A stretch of DNA of 39,817 bases, from contig JAUYFQ010000064.1 in NCBI GenBank assembly GCA_030690895.1, positions 1 to 39,817 on the forward strand, read 5' to 3'. The DNA is from Sulfuricellaceae bacterium. Lineage in GTDB: Bacteria; Pseudomonadota; Gammaproteobacteria; Burkholderiales; Sulfuricellaceae. Numbering within the stretch: the first letter of the stretch is position 1; each line of letters begins with the position of its first letter. The notes beneath the pieces are model-generated. The model had not been told where the DNA came from, ran no database searches, and saw only the letters and a program-made list of their open reading frames with translations. Positions 16,325 to 25,518 of this stretch are shown here, one piece after another. A program made the position numbers and the translations under genes.

Positions 16325-18652
16325 ATGAGACTAAATATGCCCGTGACCGGGATTGAACAAATCATGCGGGACGGAGAGTTTATCGTCTCCAGGACAGACC
16401 CCAAGGGCTTGATTACCTACGTCAATCCCTATTTTCTTGAAATCAGCGGCTTTACAGAAGCAGAACTGATTGGTTCCCCGCACAACATCGTGCGCCATCC
16501 GGATATGCCGCCAGAGGCCTTCAAGGACTTGTGGGACACCCTGAAATCCGGCAAACCCTGGACCGGCTATGTCAAGAATCGCACCAAAAGTGGCGATCAT
16601 TACTGGGTGCTGGCCAATGCCACACCTATTTTTGAAAGCGGCGCCATTACCAGCTACCTGTCGGTGCGCAGTAAACCGGACCGCGCCACGACCGATGCAG
16701 TTGGAAAAATATACGCCCAGTTCAAGGCGGGCCAAGCCAGAGGACTCGCCATTCGCGAAGGAAAGGTTGTCAAGACCGGCCTCATCGCAACCCTTGCCGA
16801 CACGATACACAACCAGAAAATAACCACCCGTATCTGGGGGCTCGCCGCCATTTTATTGGCCATGGTGGCGGCGGTGGGCATACTGGGCTTATACGGCATG
16901 ACGGAGCATCTGGGCAGCATGATTGGAGCCTCCCTGATTTTGGGCGCCCTCCTCGCACGCAGTGCAATCAAGGTGATTACCGCACCTTTAAGCGAGGTGT
17001 CCAAGCATATGAAAGAAGTTTCGCAGGGTAATTTCAACATTACCGTGGACAAGGTGCGCAATGATGAAATCGGCAGCATGACCGATGCCTTCAAATCACT
17101 GTATATCCGCTTTGGTTTCGATCTGGCCGAATCCCGCATGCAGACGCGGAATGCCCAGATCGTAAAGACCGCGCTCGACAGTTCCAGCGCCTGCGTGACT
17201 ATTTCGGATAATGATGGCCTGTTGAAACACATGACACCGGCAGCCAGAAAACTGATGCAAAATATTGCTGGCGCAGGTTTCGATGTGCAGGGACTGGTTG
17301 GCAAGAAACTTTCCGACCTGTTCAACGACCCGGAAAGCGCCGCAAAATTGCAGGCGGCGGCGCAAACCGGCGCGGATGTGGATTTCCTGTTCCGCGACCA
17401 TCACCTGCGTCTGGCGGCTCGCCCCATCACCGACGAGCGCGGCGCGCATCTGGGTCGCGTCAGTCAGTGGACAGACCGCACGGCGGAAGTGGCTGTCGAG
17501 CATGAAGTGGCGAACTTGGTCAATGCGGCGGCGGCAGGTGATTTTACCAACCGCCTGGCAACGTCTGGCAAAGAAGGCTTCTTCCTGCAACTGGCCGATG
17601 GCATCAACAACCTGGTGCAAACGACAGAAAGCGGCATGAGTGATGTGGCGCAAGTGCTCAAGGCGCTGGCGGTCGGCGACCTCCGCCACAACATGGAAGG
17701 CGATTATCAGGGCATGTTTGCCGAACTTCAGAGCGATTCCAATGCCACGGTAGAACAGCTCAAGTCCATCATCGGCCAGATCGCCGACGCAACCGATACC
17801 ATCAATACCGCCGCGCGCGAGATTGCCGCCGGCAACAGCGATTTGTCGCAGCGCACCGAGGAACAGGCCTCCTCGCTGGAAGAAACCGCTTCCAGCATGG
17901 AAGAACTGACTTCCACCGTGAAGCAGAACGCGGACAACGCCCGTCAGGCCAACCAGCTTGCCATCAGCGCATCGACCGTCGCGGTCAAGGGCGGTTCGGT
18001 AGTCAGCGAAGTCGTGACGACCATGGATTCCATCAACAAATCCTCGCGCAAGATCGTGGACATCATTTCCGTAATCGACGGCATTGCTTTCCAGACCAAC
18101 ATCCTGGCGCTGAATGCCGCGGTCGAAGCCGCTCGGGCGGGCGAACAGGGGCGCGGTTTCGCCGTCGTGGCGGCCGAAGTCCGCAATCTGGCGCAACGCT
18201 CGGCAGCAGCCGCCAAGGAGATCAAGACCTTGATCGGCGATTCGGTCAGCAAGGTGGAAACTGGCTCCAAACTGGTGGCCAATGCGGGTCAAACCATGGA
18301 AGAAGTCGTCACTTCCATCAAGCGCGTGACCGACATCATGGCGGAAATCTCGGCTGCCTCTACCGAGCAAAGCGCGGGGATCGAGCAGGTCAACCTCGCC
18401 ATCACCCAGATGGACGAAGTCACCCAGCAAAACGCCGCGCTGGTCGAAGAAGCCGCAGCCGCAGCCGAATCGCTGGAAGAACAGGCGCAGAGCCTCGCCA
18501 CCTCCGTGTCGGTATTCAAGGTTTCGGATGCCGCAGCGCCAAAACAACGCGCGCTGGCTCGCCCCCGCACACAGACTTCGGTGGTCAGGAATCCGCCCAG
18601 GACGACTGTAAAACCTGCGCCGGCAAGGGATGATGAATGGGCAGAGTTTTAG
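16325..18652 (+). CDS. Aer-like PAS methyl-accepting chemotaxis protein
   Basis: 775 residues. The N-terminal cytoplasmic PAS (about 10-120) follows the E. coli Aer pattern closely: [33 protein letters not shown] and [20 protein letters not shown]. It keeps the Arg-His-x-Asp and Trp residues linked to FAD binding in Aer, so aerotaxis or redox/energy taxis is likely. A membrane anchor follows at about 172-215, then HAMP ([17 protein letters not shown]), a second PAS-like region that lacks the clean pattern of its neighbours, a HAMP-like segment and the MCP signalling domain. It ends in DDEWAEF. The signalling domain is almost identical, including at DNA level, to the MCP at 13272. Confidence 0.93.
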   Translation: MRLNMPVTGIEQIMRDGEFIVSRTDPKGLITYVNPYFLEISGFTEAELIGSPHNIVRHPDMPPEAFKDLWDTLKSGKPWTGYVKNRTKSGDHYWVLANATPIFESGAITSYLSVRSKPDRATTDAVGKIYAQFKAGQARGLAIREGKVVKTGLIATLADTIHNQKITTRIWGLAAILLAMVAAVGILGLYGMTEHLGSMIGASLILGALLARSAIKVITAPLSEVSKHMKEVSQGNFNITVDKVRNDEIGSMTDAFKSLYIRFGFDLAESRMQTRNAQIVKTALDSSSACVTISDNDGLLKHMTPAARKLMQNIAGAGFDVQGLVGKKLSDLFNDPESAAKLQAAAQTGADVDFLFRDHHLRLAARPITDERGAHLGRVSQWTDRTAEVAVEHEVANLVNAAAAGDFTNRLATSGKEGFFLQLADGINNLVQTTESGMSDVAQVLKALAVGDLRHNMEGDYQGMFAELQSDSNATVEQLKSIIGQIADATDTINTAAREIAAGNSDLSQRTEEQASSLEETASSMEELTSTVKQNADNARQANQLAISASTVAVKGGSVVSEVVTTMDSINKSSRKIVDIISVIDGIAFQTNILALNAAVEAARAGEQGRGFAVVAAEVRNLAQRSAAAAKEIKTLIGDSVSKVETGSKLVANAGQTMEEVVTSIKRVTDIMAEISAASTEQSAGIEQVNLAITQMDEVTQQNAALVEEAAAAAESLEEQAQSLATSVSVFKVSDAAAPKQRALARPRTQTSVVRNPPRTTVKPAPARDDEWAEF

Positions 18653-18684
18653 GTGATACCCAGTGGGCACAAGAGCCGCGACGC

Positions 18685-18736
18685 TGTGAAAGGTGAAATG
18701 TGGAGGAAATGTAGTGAATACATTTCACCCTTCACA
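18685..18736. repeat. inverted repeat upstream of cheR
   Basis: TGTGAAAGGTGAAATG at 18685-18700 pairs with 18721-18736 with one mismatch around a 20-base loop. It is in the gap between the Aer-like MCP and cheR and could be a processing or attenuation hairpin. No T-run follows, so a classical terminator is not supported. Confidence 0.7.
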
Positions 18737-18762
18737 TTCCACTAACCAAAAAAGGCAAGAAA

Positions 18763-19608
18763 ATGACCGACAACCAACGCGAATTCCATTTCACGGACAA
18801 GGATTTCGAGACCGTGCGCAAGCTCATCTATGACCACGCCGGCATTGCGCTGAATCAGAGCAAGAAGGACATGGTTTACAGCCGTCTGGCACGACGTTTG
18901 CGGGCAACCGGAATTGCCACGTTCGGCGCCTACCTGAAGCTATTGGAAAGCAATAATGAAACAGAGTGGCAGGCTTTTACCAACGCGCTCACGACCAACC
19001 TTACCTCGTTCTTTCGCGAGCAGCATCATTTTCCCATTCTGGCGGAGCATGCAAAAAAATCTGCTGTAAAACACCCGCTTTCACTCTGGTGCTCAGCCTC
19101 GTCCACAGGGGAAGAACCTTATTCCATGGCCATGACCATGATCGAGACGTTCAATTCCTACACGCCGCCCGTCCAGATCATCGCGACCGATCTCGACACC
19201 AATGTGCTGGCCAAGGCAGAGGCGGGCGTCTATCCGCTGGACAGGCTGGAAAAAATGTCCCCGGAGCGTTTGAAACGCTTTTTCCTGAAAGGCACCGGCA
19301 ACCAGGAGGGCTTTGCGCGCGTCAGGCCAGAGCTGCGTAACATGATTACCTTTCGCCAGCTTAATCTGCTCGCCGACAATTGGCCCTTGCGCCCCCCATT
19401 TGACGCCATCTTCTGCCGCAACGTCATGATCTACTTTGACAAACCGACTCAACTCAAGATTCTTGAACGATTCATGCCGCTGATGCGACCGGACGGACTA
19501 CTCTTTGCCGGCCACTCCGAGAGTTTTCATCACGCCGCCAGCTTGTTTCGGCTCAATGGAAACACTGTTTACCAGGTAGCGGACAAAAACCGGGCGCACC
19601 ATGCCTGA
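18763..19608 (+). CDS. cheR: chemotaxis glutamate methyltransferase CheR
   Basis: 281 residues. It methylates MCP glutamates using S-adenosylmethionine. The N-terminal helical domain (FTDKDFETVRKLIYDHAGIA, SRLARRLRATG) precedes the SAM-binding domain with LTTNLTSFFREQHHF, WCSASSTGEEPYSMAM, ATDLDTNVLAKAEAGVY and the FCRNVMIYFDK motif. The C terminus LLFAGHSESFHHAASLFRL is typical. The beta-subdomain that binds the WxxF peptide lies within the SAM domain, which fits the WAEF tails of the three MCPs upstream. Its 3' end overlaps cheD by 8 bases. Confidence 0.96.
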   Translation: MTDNQREFHFTDKDFETVRKLIYDHAGIALNQSKKDMVYSRLARRLRATGIATFGAYLKLLESNNETEWQAFTNALTTNLTSFFREQHHFPILAEHAKKSAVKHPLSLWCSASSTGEEPYSMAMTMIETFNSYTPPVQIIATDLDTNVLAKAEAGVYPLDRLEKMSPERLKRFFLKGTGNQEGFARVRPELRNMITFRQLNLLADNWPLRPPFDAIFCRNVMIYFDKPTQLKILERFMPLMRPDGLLFAGHSESFHHAASLFRLNGNTVYQVADKNRAHHA

Positions 19609-20239
19609 GCAGGAAGCCGATCTTGGCAGTGGTCAGGGATATGAGGAAGTTCTCGCACCCAACCATTATTACGACCGGAATTTTGAAATTGACGCAGCGA
19701 AAATCCTGCCTGGCGAGTATTACACCACCGGGCGCAACATGTTGCTGGTGACGGTGCTCGGTTCCTGCGTTTCGGCTTGTATCCGGGATCGGATCAGCGG
19801 AATCGGCGGCTTGAACCACTTCATGCTGCCGGATGCCGGCCAGGACCAGGGCAATCCGCTTGGCGCATCGGCTCGCTATGGGGCCTATGCAATGGAAATG
19901 CTGATTAACCAGTTGCTCAAACTGGGCGCAAAACGCGCCAATCTGGAAGCCAAGGTTTTCGGTGGCGGCAACGTCCTGCGCGGCTTCACGGTCGCCAAAG
20001 TCGGCGAGCGCAACGCCCGCTTCGCGCTGGATTACCTGCACACGGAACAGATCCGGGTCGTCGCCCAGGATCTCATGGACATCTACCCGCGCAAAGTGTA
20101 TTTCTTTCCTCAAACTGGCAAGGTGCTAGTGAGAAAACTGCGCCAAGTCCACAATGACACGATTATTGAAAGAGAACAGGCTTACAGCTCGCGCCTGCGC
20201 TACTCAAAAATGGAAGGCGATGTGGAGTTGTTTGATTGA
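19601..20239 (+). CDS. cheD: receptor glutamine deamidase CheD
   Basis: 212 residues. CheD converts receptor glutamines to glutamates and in some species modulates CheC-type phosphatases. The catalytic Cys56 (TVLGSCVSACIRD) and His73 (GLNHFMLP) keep the 17-residue spacing known for the family. EAKVFGGGNVLRG and the C-terminal GKVLVRKL follow. The protein begins with an extra 35 or so residues (DLGSGQGYEEVLAPNHYYDR), common in proteobacterial CheD. It ends in MEGDVELFD, close to the GDVDLF tail of the MCP-like protein at 6257. Translational coupling to cheR is likely from the 8-base overlap. Confidence 0.94.
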   Translation: MPEQEADLGSGQGYEEVLAPNHYYDRNFEIDAAKILPGEYYTTGRNMLLVTVLGSCVSACIRDRISGIGGLNHFMLPDAGQDQGNPLGASARYGAYAMEMLINQLLKLGAKRANLEAKVFGGGNVLRGFTVAKVGERNARFALDYLHTEQIRVVAQDLMDIYPRKVYFFPQTGKVLVRKLRQVHNDTIIEREQAYSSRLRYSKMEGDVELFD

Positions 20240-20251
20240 TGGGCATCTAAT

Positions 20252-20290
20252 GTAGGGGCGAATTTACTTGTGCCCTGCGGGTATTCGCCC
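20252..20290. repeat. solo long arm of the GTAGGTGCGAAT-type REPIN
   Basis: GTAGGGGCGAATTTACTTGT with the CCC-TGC-GGG sub-hairpin matches the long arms seen at 7940-8017 and 29432-29510. No inverted partner follows, so this is a single REP unit or a decayed REPIN. It lies between cheD and cheB. Confidence 0.75.
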
Positions 20291-20323
20291 GGTAAACGAT
20301 TTTTTTAGACATAAGTTGACTGA

Positions 20324-21466
20324 ATGCAAAACCCCAAAATCAAAGTCCTGATCGTTGATGATTCTGCGCTGATTCGCGGCGTATTGAGGGAAGTCATCAA
20401 CAGTCAGCCGGACATGGAGGTCGTTGGGGCGGCGCCTGACCCGCTGGTAGCGCGCGAAATGATCAAGCAACTGAACCCCGATGTGCTCACGCTGGATGTC
20501 GAGATGCCCAGGATGGACGGACTGGATTTTCTTGAAAAACTGATGCGGCTGCGCCCCATGCCGGTAGTGATGATTTCGACGCTCACCGAACGCGGCTCCG
20601 ACATCACGTTCCGGGCGCTGGAACTGGGCGCAGTGGATTTTCTCGCCAAGCCCAAGATGGACATCACCCACGGCATGAAAGAATACAGCGAGGACATTGC
20701 TGAAAAAATCCGCGCAGCTTCGCGAGCCCGCATTCGCAAGAACACGTCTTCCGCATCCAACACTCCCCCGCCCTCTTCTGGCCGGGAAACCTCGCCTGTG
20801 ACTGACGCGGGGGGCACGCCCCGTTTAAGCGCAGATGCGATCCTGCCTTCTTCATCAGCCCGGATTTCGTCTACCGAAAAATTGATCATTCTCGGTGCTT
20901 CAACTGGCGGCACCGAAGCCATCAAGGAATTTCTTGTCCAGCTCCCTCCCGACTGCCCCGGCATACTCATTACCCAGCACATGCCGGAAGCCTTCACCAA
21001 CTCCTTCGCACAGCGCCTGGACGGCTTGTGCCGGATCACGGTCAAGGAAGCCGCCCAGGGCGACCGGGTGCTGCCAGGCCACGCCTATATCGCCCCCGGT
21101 CACTCTCACCTCCTGCTTAAGCGCAGTGGCGCAAACTATGTGTGTGAACTGAATCAGGGTCCACCAGTCAACCGCCACCGTCCTTCCGTTGACGTGTTGT
21201 TCCGTTCCGCTGCAAACTGCGCGGGGCAAAATGCCATCGGCGTGATTTTGACCGGCATGGGCAAGGATGGCGCAGCGGGTATGCTGGAAATGAAACAGGC
21301 GGGCGCCTACAATTTCGCTCAGGACGAAGCGAGTTGCGTGGTCTTCGGGATGCCCAAGGAGGCCATTGCCGTTGGCGGTGTGGACGAAGTCCTGCCGCTG
21401 AAGGAAATAGCAGGCAAGGTCATGAAGCAACTAGCCAACATGGGCGCACGGTCGTTCAGGGTTTAG
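20324..21466 (+). CDS. cheB: chemotaxis methylesterase/deamidase CheB
   Basis: 380 residues. An N-terminal receiver has phospho-acceptor Asp58 ([17 protein letters not shown]). A proline/serine-rich linker (about 138-185) follows. The C-terminal methylesterase has the catalytic triad Ser193 ([10 protein letters not shown]), His219 (ITQHMPEAF) and Asp315 ([10 protein letters not shown]). When phosphorylated by CheA it removes methyl groups from MCPs, giving adaptation. The ATG at 20324 lies 34 bases after the REP unit. The ribosome-binding site is weak. Confidence 0.97.
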   Translation: MQNPKIKVLIVDDSALIRGVLREVINSQPDMEVVGAAPDPLVAREMIKQLNPDVLTLDVEMPRMDGLDFLEKLMRLRPMPVVMISTLTERGSDITFRALELGAVDFLAKPKMDITHGMKEYSEDIAEKIRAASRARIRKNTSSASNTPPPSSGRETSPVTDAGGTPRLSADAILPSSSARISSTEKLIILGASTGGTEAIKEFLVQLPPDCPGILITQHMPEAFTNSFAQRLDGLCRITVKEAAQGDRVLPGHAYIAPGHSHLLLKRSGANYVCELNQGPPVNRHRPSVDVLFRSAANCAGQNAIGVILTGMGKDGAAGMLEMKQAGAYNFAQDEASCVVFGMPKEAIAVGGVDEVLPLKEIAGKVMKQLANMGARSFRV

Positions 21467-21502
21467 AAAAACCTATATCAAACATAATCACGGGAAATCC
21501 AT

Positions 21503-21817
21503 ATGAGCGCCATCCAGATCAAATCCACAAAAGAAGGCGGCAAAACCAAAGTTTCACTATCTGGCCGCTTCGATTTCAATTCTCACCGGGAATTCAGGGG
21601 CGCCTATGAGCCAGCACTGACCGACGTTTTGGTTCGAGAGGTCGAGATCGACCTGGGTGCGGTTGATTACCTCGATAGTTCCGCGCTTGGCATGCTGTTA
21701 CTGTTGCGGGAAAAGGCAACCGCATCCCAAAAATCGCTATCACTCACCAATTGCCGGGGCATCGTCAAGCAGGTGCTGGATGTGGCGAATTTCGGCAAAC
21801 TGTTCACCATCCGCTAG
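21503..21817 (+). CDS. STAS-domain anti-sigma factor antagonist (HsbA/SpoIIAA type)
   Basis: A 104-residue single STAS domain. VSLSGRFDFNSHREF is followed by the conserved VDYLDSSALGMLLLLRE loop, where Ser59 or Ser60 is the expected phosphorylation site. Proteins like this bind an anti-sigma factor or an enzyme partner when unphosphorylated. It is followed after 12 bases by a response regulator-PP2C-HATPase protein, the HsbR architecture, which in Pseudomonas phosphorylates and dephosphorylates its STAS partner HsbA and thereby controls FlgM and biofilm/motility choice. By analogy this is the HsbA-like partner; that function is inference. Confidence 0.88.
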   Translation: MSAIQIKSTKEGGKTKVSLSGRFDFNSHREFRGAYEPALTDVLVREVEIDLGAVDYLDSSALGMLLLLREKATASQKSLSLTNCRGIVKQVLDVANFGKLFTIR

Positions 21818-21829
21818 GATGACCCGCAT

Positions 21830-23554
21830 ATGAGCTTGCATCGCACTCTAAAAATCCTGCTCGTCGATGACACCGAGATGAATCTGCTGTTGCTGGGCAA
21901 GTTCATCAGCAAGCAGGGACATACGGCTATCGTGGCTCACAATGGCCTTGAAGCATTCGAAAAGTTCCAGTCCGAATCACCCGATCTGGTGCTGATGGAC
22001 GTGATGATGCCGGTAATGAATGGATTCGAGGCAGCCGCCAAAATTCGCGCCTTGGGCGGTCCATGGGTGCCGATCCTGTTTTTGACGGCAAAGACCGGGG
22101 ATGAGGATCATCTGAGGGGCATCCAGGCTGGCGGTGACGATTTCATTGCCAAGCCAATCAACCTGCTGTTGCTGGATGCACGCATCAAGGCGGTCATGCG
22201 GATTGCCGACATGCAGCGCCAGATTCTCGATAATACCCGCCAGTTGGAACAATATCGCGATGCGAACGAACGCGAAATCTCGCTGGCAAAATACCTGATC
22301 GATAGGATTACTCATACCGGGCGCTTGAATCAGCAACGTATTCACTCCTTTAATCTCCCGGCCCAGTTTTTTAGCGGCGACATTTTCATTTCAGCCCGGA
22401 CGCCGACAGACGAAGTACACATTCTGCTGGCAGACGGCACCGGCCATGGGCTGTCCGCCGCATTGAATGTCATGCCGGTGGTCGATATCTTTTACAGCAT
22501 GAGTGGGAAGGGTTTCTCCATTTCATCCATCGCCAGCGAACTGAACCGGAAGATCAGGTACCTGATGCCGACTGAACGATTCGTCGCAGCCACCCTGGTT
22601 TCTTTCAATTTTCCCAATAAAACCCTGCAACTCTGGAACGGCGGCAACCCGACTGTTCTGTTTGCGAACCAGAATGGTCAGATTATCCGGCGATGGGGGT
22701 CTAATCACCCGGCTCTGGGCATCTTTTCAGACCAGGACTTTGATGCCAGTACAGAAGTGTTCGGCTGGCCGGATACCGGTCGACTGTTCCTCTATTCGGA
22801 TGGACTGCCCGAAGCCCTGGACAAGCTGGGAAATGAACTGGGGATGGAAGGGGTTGAACGGATATTTGCGGCATTCAGCCATTCGCAACCGGACGATTGC
22901 AACGAAATGATACGGCAGGAGCTGGCTGGATATTCTGCCCACGACGACATCACGTTGGCATGCATTGACTGTGTTCATGATGCTTCTGACAGTCTGCCTG
23001 TCCAGGTTCTGGCCAATGCCCCGGTCGCTGCCGCCAGCGAAGCATCCCTCCCCTGCCGCTGGAAAATAGAAATTCGGCTAAGTTGGGTCGAGCTCAAGAC
23101 AATCGACATCATACCCATGCTACTGAGTTGGATGGATCAGTTGCATTTGGAGAAAGCACACCGGGGGCCGGTGTTCCTGATTTTTACCGAGCTATTCAAC
23201 AACGCGGTGGATCACGGCATTCTGGGGCTGGATTCCCGCCTCAAGCACGAACCGGATGGCTTCGAGCGCTACATTGACGAGCGCCGCCAGCGCCTGAACA
23301 GTTTGCAGCAAGGGATAATCGAAATCGACATCGAGCGCCTGCGCCAGAACGAGCAGGAACTGATCTTCCTTCGACTCCACGACAGTGGCCCAGGATTTGA
23401 TTACAAGACACAGCTCAACAACAAAGCCGCCCCAGATAAGAATTTAGACAATCGGCCATCAGGACGAGGTATCGCGTTGGCCGAACAGATTTCGCAAAGC
23501 GTCACTTTCAGCGGTAACGGTAGCGAAGTGACGGCGCTGTATGCGCTTTCCTGA
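21830..23554 (+). CDS. HsbR-like response regulator with PP2C phosphatase and HATPase domains
   Basis: 574 residues. Receiver domain about 8-125 (phospho-acceptor Asp57 in LVLMDVMMPVMNGF), a coiled-coil linker to about 165, a SpoIIE/PP2C phosphatase domain (LADGTGHGLSAALNVMPVVD, LFLYSDGLPEAL, DDITLACID), then a C-terminal GHKL ATPase of anti-sigma kinase type (FTELFNNAVDHGILGLDS; LHDSGPGFD; GRGIALAEQ). It therefore has both phosphatase and kinase modules for the STAS protein encoded immediately upstream. Position in a chemotaxis operon suggests CheA or another kinase may phosphorylate its receiver. AGGATG serves as the ribosome-binding site. Confidence 0.9.
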   Translation: MSLHRTLKILLVDDTEMNLLLLGKFISKQGHTAIVAHNGLEAFEKFQSESPDLVLMDVMMPVMNGFEAAAKIRALGGPWVPILFLTAKTGDEDHLRGIQAGGDDFIAKPINLLLLDARIKAVMRIADMQRQILDNTRQLEQYRDANEREISLAKYLIDRITHTGRLNQQRIHSFNLPAQFFSGDIFISARTPTDEVHILLADGTGHGLSAALNVMPVVDIFYSMSGKGFSISSIASELNRKIRYLMPTERFVAATLVSFNFPNKTLQLWNGGNPTVLFANQNGQIIRRWGSNHPALGIFSDQDFDASTEVFGWPDTGRLFLYSDGLPEALDKLGNELGMEGVERIFAAFSHSQPDDCNEMIRQELAGYSAHDDITLACIDCVHDASDSLPVQVLANAPVAAASEASLPCRWKIEIRLSWVELKTIDIIPMLLSWMDQLHLEKAHRGPVFLIFTELFNNAVDHGILGLDSRLKHEPDGFERYIDERRQRLNSLQQGIIEIDIERLRQNEQELIFLRLHDSGPGFDYKTQLNNKAAPDKNLDNRPSGRGIALAEQISQSVTFSGNGSEVTALYALS

Positions 23555-23596
23555 CAATCCATCATGGGCGCTCTCATGACAATGAATTTTATCTGC

Positions 23597-23642
23597 GTAG
23601 GTCGGCCTTCAGGCCGACTTGTCGGCCTGAAGGCCGACCTAC
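23597..23642. repeat. REP-like palindrome pair, GTAGGTCGGCCTTC family, copy 2
   Basis: GTAGGTCGGCCTTCAGGCCG and its inverted partner form 46 bases with perfect GTAGGTC...GACCTAC ends. It matches 1935-1982 and separates the HsbR-like gene from the histidine kinase gene. Confidence 0.9.
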
Positions 23643-23679
23643 ATTGCTATCCATATTTCATGTTGTCCCCGTAGCCCGC

Positions 23680-25518
23680 ATGGCGCTGAAATGGAAGTTC
23701 AAAAGCCAGGCCCTGCTTCTCGGCCTGGCACCCGCGCTGGTGATGGCAATCGGGCTGACCGCTTATGACACCTATACCCGCCTTCAGGAAATTGACCGAT
23801 CGCTTCAGGGGCGCGGTCTGGCCATTGTTCGCCAACTATCGCCCGCCTGCGAATTTGGTGTTTTTTCCGGCAATACCGGGATTCTCAGCCAATTAGCAAA
23901 ATCTGCCAGGCAGGAAGCCGATGTCACAGCAGTCAAAATCCTTGATAAAAATGGCTTCACACTCGCATCCGAAGGGCAAATCAGCTGGGACATATCCTCC
24001 GCAGTATTACAGGAAATCCACCCTCAAGTTTTCCCTTATCACTATGAAATGATTTTCTCTGCCCCAATCAGACAAAGCCAGACCGAGATCGAGTCCTACC
24101 TTGATTCGGGCGACCGAGGCCAGCCCGCTTCGGAACAGAAAACACTCGGGTACATCGTCGTGGAAGTTTCCCGTCTGGCCAGTATCGCCGAGAAAGATCG
24201 ACTGGTCCGCAACAGCCTGCTCATCGCACTGGTCGGCCTGGCCATCACGGCGCTACTGGCGCTGCGCATGGCACGCCAGTTGGCACAACCGATCATGTCG
24301 CTGGCCAAGGTGGTCGACCATATTGGCAAAGGCTCGCTCGACGAACGGGTATTGGTGCGTTCAGGCGGTGAAATCGCCATTCTCGAACGGGGTGTCAACA
24401 ATATGGTTCGCGCCCTGAAATCTCTGCAAGATGCCCAGGAAGAGCGGCGCGCCATTCTCTCCACTGTGTTGAACAGTCTGGATGCACTGGTCTATGTCTC
24501 GGACATGCAAACCTATGAACTCCTGTTCATCAATGAATCTACCCAGAAGTCATTTGGTGAGGTGCGAGGGAAATTGTGCTGGCAGGCATTGCAGTCCGGA
24601 CAGACCGGCCCCTGCGCATTCTGCAGCAATTCCAGATTGCTCAATCCGGATGGTTCACCAGCGGCGTCCTACGTATGGGAGTTTCAGAATGCGATCACCC
24701 AACGCTGGTACATGATTCATGACAGCGCCATTCGCTGGATAGACGGACGTATTGTCCGGCTGGAAATCGCGACAGACATCACCGAAAGCAAGGAAGCAGA
24801 AGCCACCATTCGCCGCCTGGAGAGCCAGATATTGGAAAGCGGCGAGCAGGAACGACAACACATCGGCCACGAACTGCATGACGGGCTTGGCCAGGTTTTA
24901 ACCGGCACCGCCTTCATGTGCAAGGCATTGGCTGGAAAGCTTGCAGCAGCAGAGCGCCCGGAAGCGGCTCAGGCAAGCGTCATTGCCGACATGATTAACC
25001 AGAGCATCGCCGAAACCCGCCAGCTTGCGCGTGGACTGAAACCGGTCGAAAACACCGAGAATGGTCTGCAATCCGCACTCGACGCGTTGGCCGGGACGAT
25101 TACCAAAAAACTCTCGATTGGCTGCAAATTTCATGTTGGCAGCGCCATTCCCGGTCTGAGCCACCATGCGGCCAACCACCTCTACCGGATTGCCCAGGAA
25201 GCAGTCAACAACGCGATCAAACACGGACAGGCTCAGCAGATTACAATCGAACTCGGGAAAATTGGAACACGATATTTTCTTTCCGTTCAGGATAATGGCA
25301 GGGGGTTTGGTGCAGGCGAGGCAAAGCGGAAAGAATCCGGAATGGGGCTGCAAATCTTGCGGCATCGTGCCAAAATACTGGGCGGCAAGCTGGAAATCGT
25401 TTCCACGCTTGGGCAAGGTTGCAGGATCAGGTGTTTTTTCGATGAGCCGGAAGCCAGCTCCAAACAAAATCAGGATGACCCGAATGCGGACTGCCAAGAA
25501 AAAAGTTTTCATCGTTGA
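23680..25518 (+). CDS. NarX-type sensor histidine kinase with CHASE8-like and PAS domains
   Basis: About 612 residues. TM1 at about 9-27 and TM2 at about 178-198 enclose a periplasmic domain containing LSPACEFGVFSGNTGIL, the CHASE8-type pattern. HAMP follows, then a PAS domain (about 265-370) with a cysteine cluster CWQALQSGQTGPCAFC. The HisKA_3 dimerisation domain has ERQHIGHELHDGLGQVL with phospho-acceptor His400, and the ATPase domain has QEAVNNAIKHG and DNGRGF. Its response regulator partner overlaps its 3' end. The signal is unknown; the PAS cysteines could hold a metal or react to redox state. The ATG at 23680 is the best start, although its ribosome-binding site is weak. Confidence 0.92.
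   Translation: MALKWKFKSQALLLGLAPALVMAIGLTAYDTYTRLQEIDRSLQGRGLAIVRQLSPACEFGVFSGNTGILSQLAKSARQEADVTAVKILDKNGFTLASEGQISWDISSAVLQEIHPQVFPYHYEMIFSAPIRQSQTEIESYLDSGDRGQPASEQKTLGYIVVEVSRLASIAEKDRLVRNSLLIALVGLAITALLALRMARQLAQPIMSLAKVVDHIGKGSLDERVLVRSGGEIAILERGVNNMVRALKSLQDAQEERRAILSTVLNSLDALVYVSDMQTYELLFINESTQKSFGEVRGKLCWQALQSGQTGPCAFCSNSRLLNPDGSPAASYVWEFQNAITQRWYMIHDSAIRWIDGRIVRLEIATDITESKEAEATIRRLESQILESGEQERQHIGHELHDGLGQVLTGTAFMCKALAGKLAAAERPEAAQASVIADMINQSIAETRQLARGLKPVENTENGLQSALDALAGTITKKLSIGCKFHVGSAIPGLSHHAANHLYRIAQEAVNNAIKHGQAQQITIELGKIGTRYFLSVQDNGRGFGAGEAKRKESGMGLQILRHRAKILGGKLEIVSTLGQGCRIRCFFDEPEASSKQNQDDPNADCQEKSFHR

Noticed and set aside
17096..18670. A 524-codon minus-strand open frame opposite the Aer-like MCP
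   Set aside because: Similar shadows appear opposite the other MCPs at the same relative place, as expected from their shared signalling domain.
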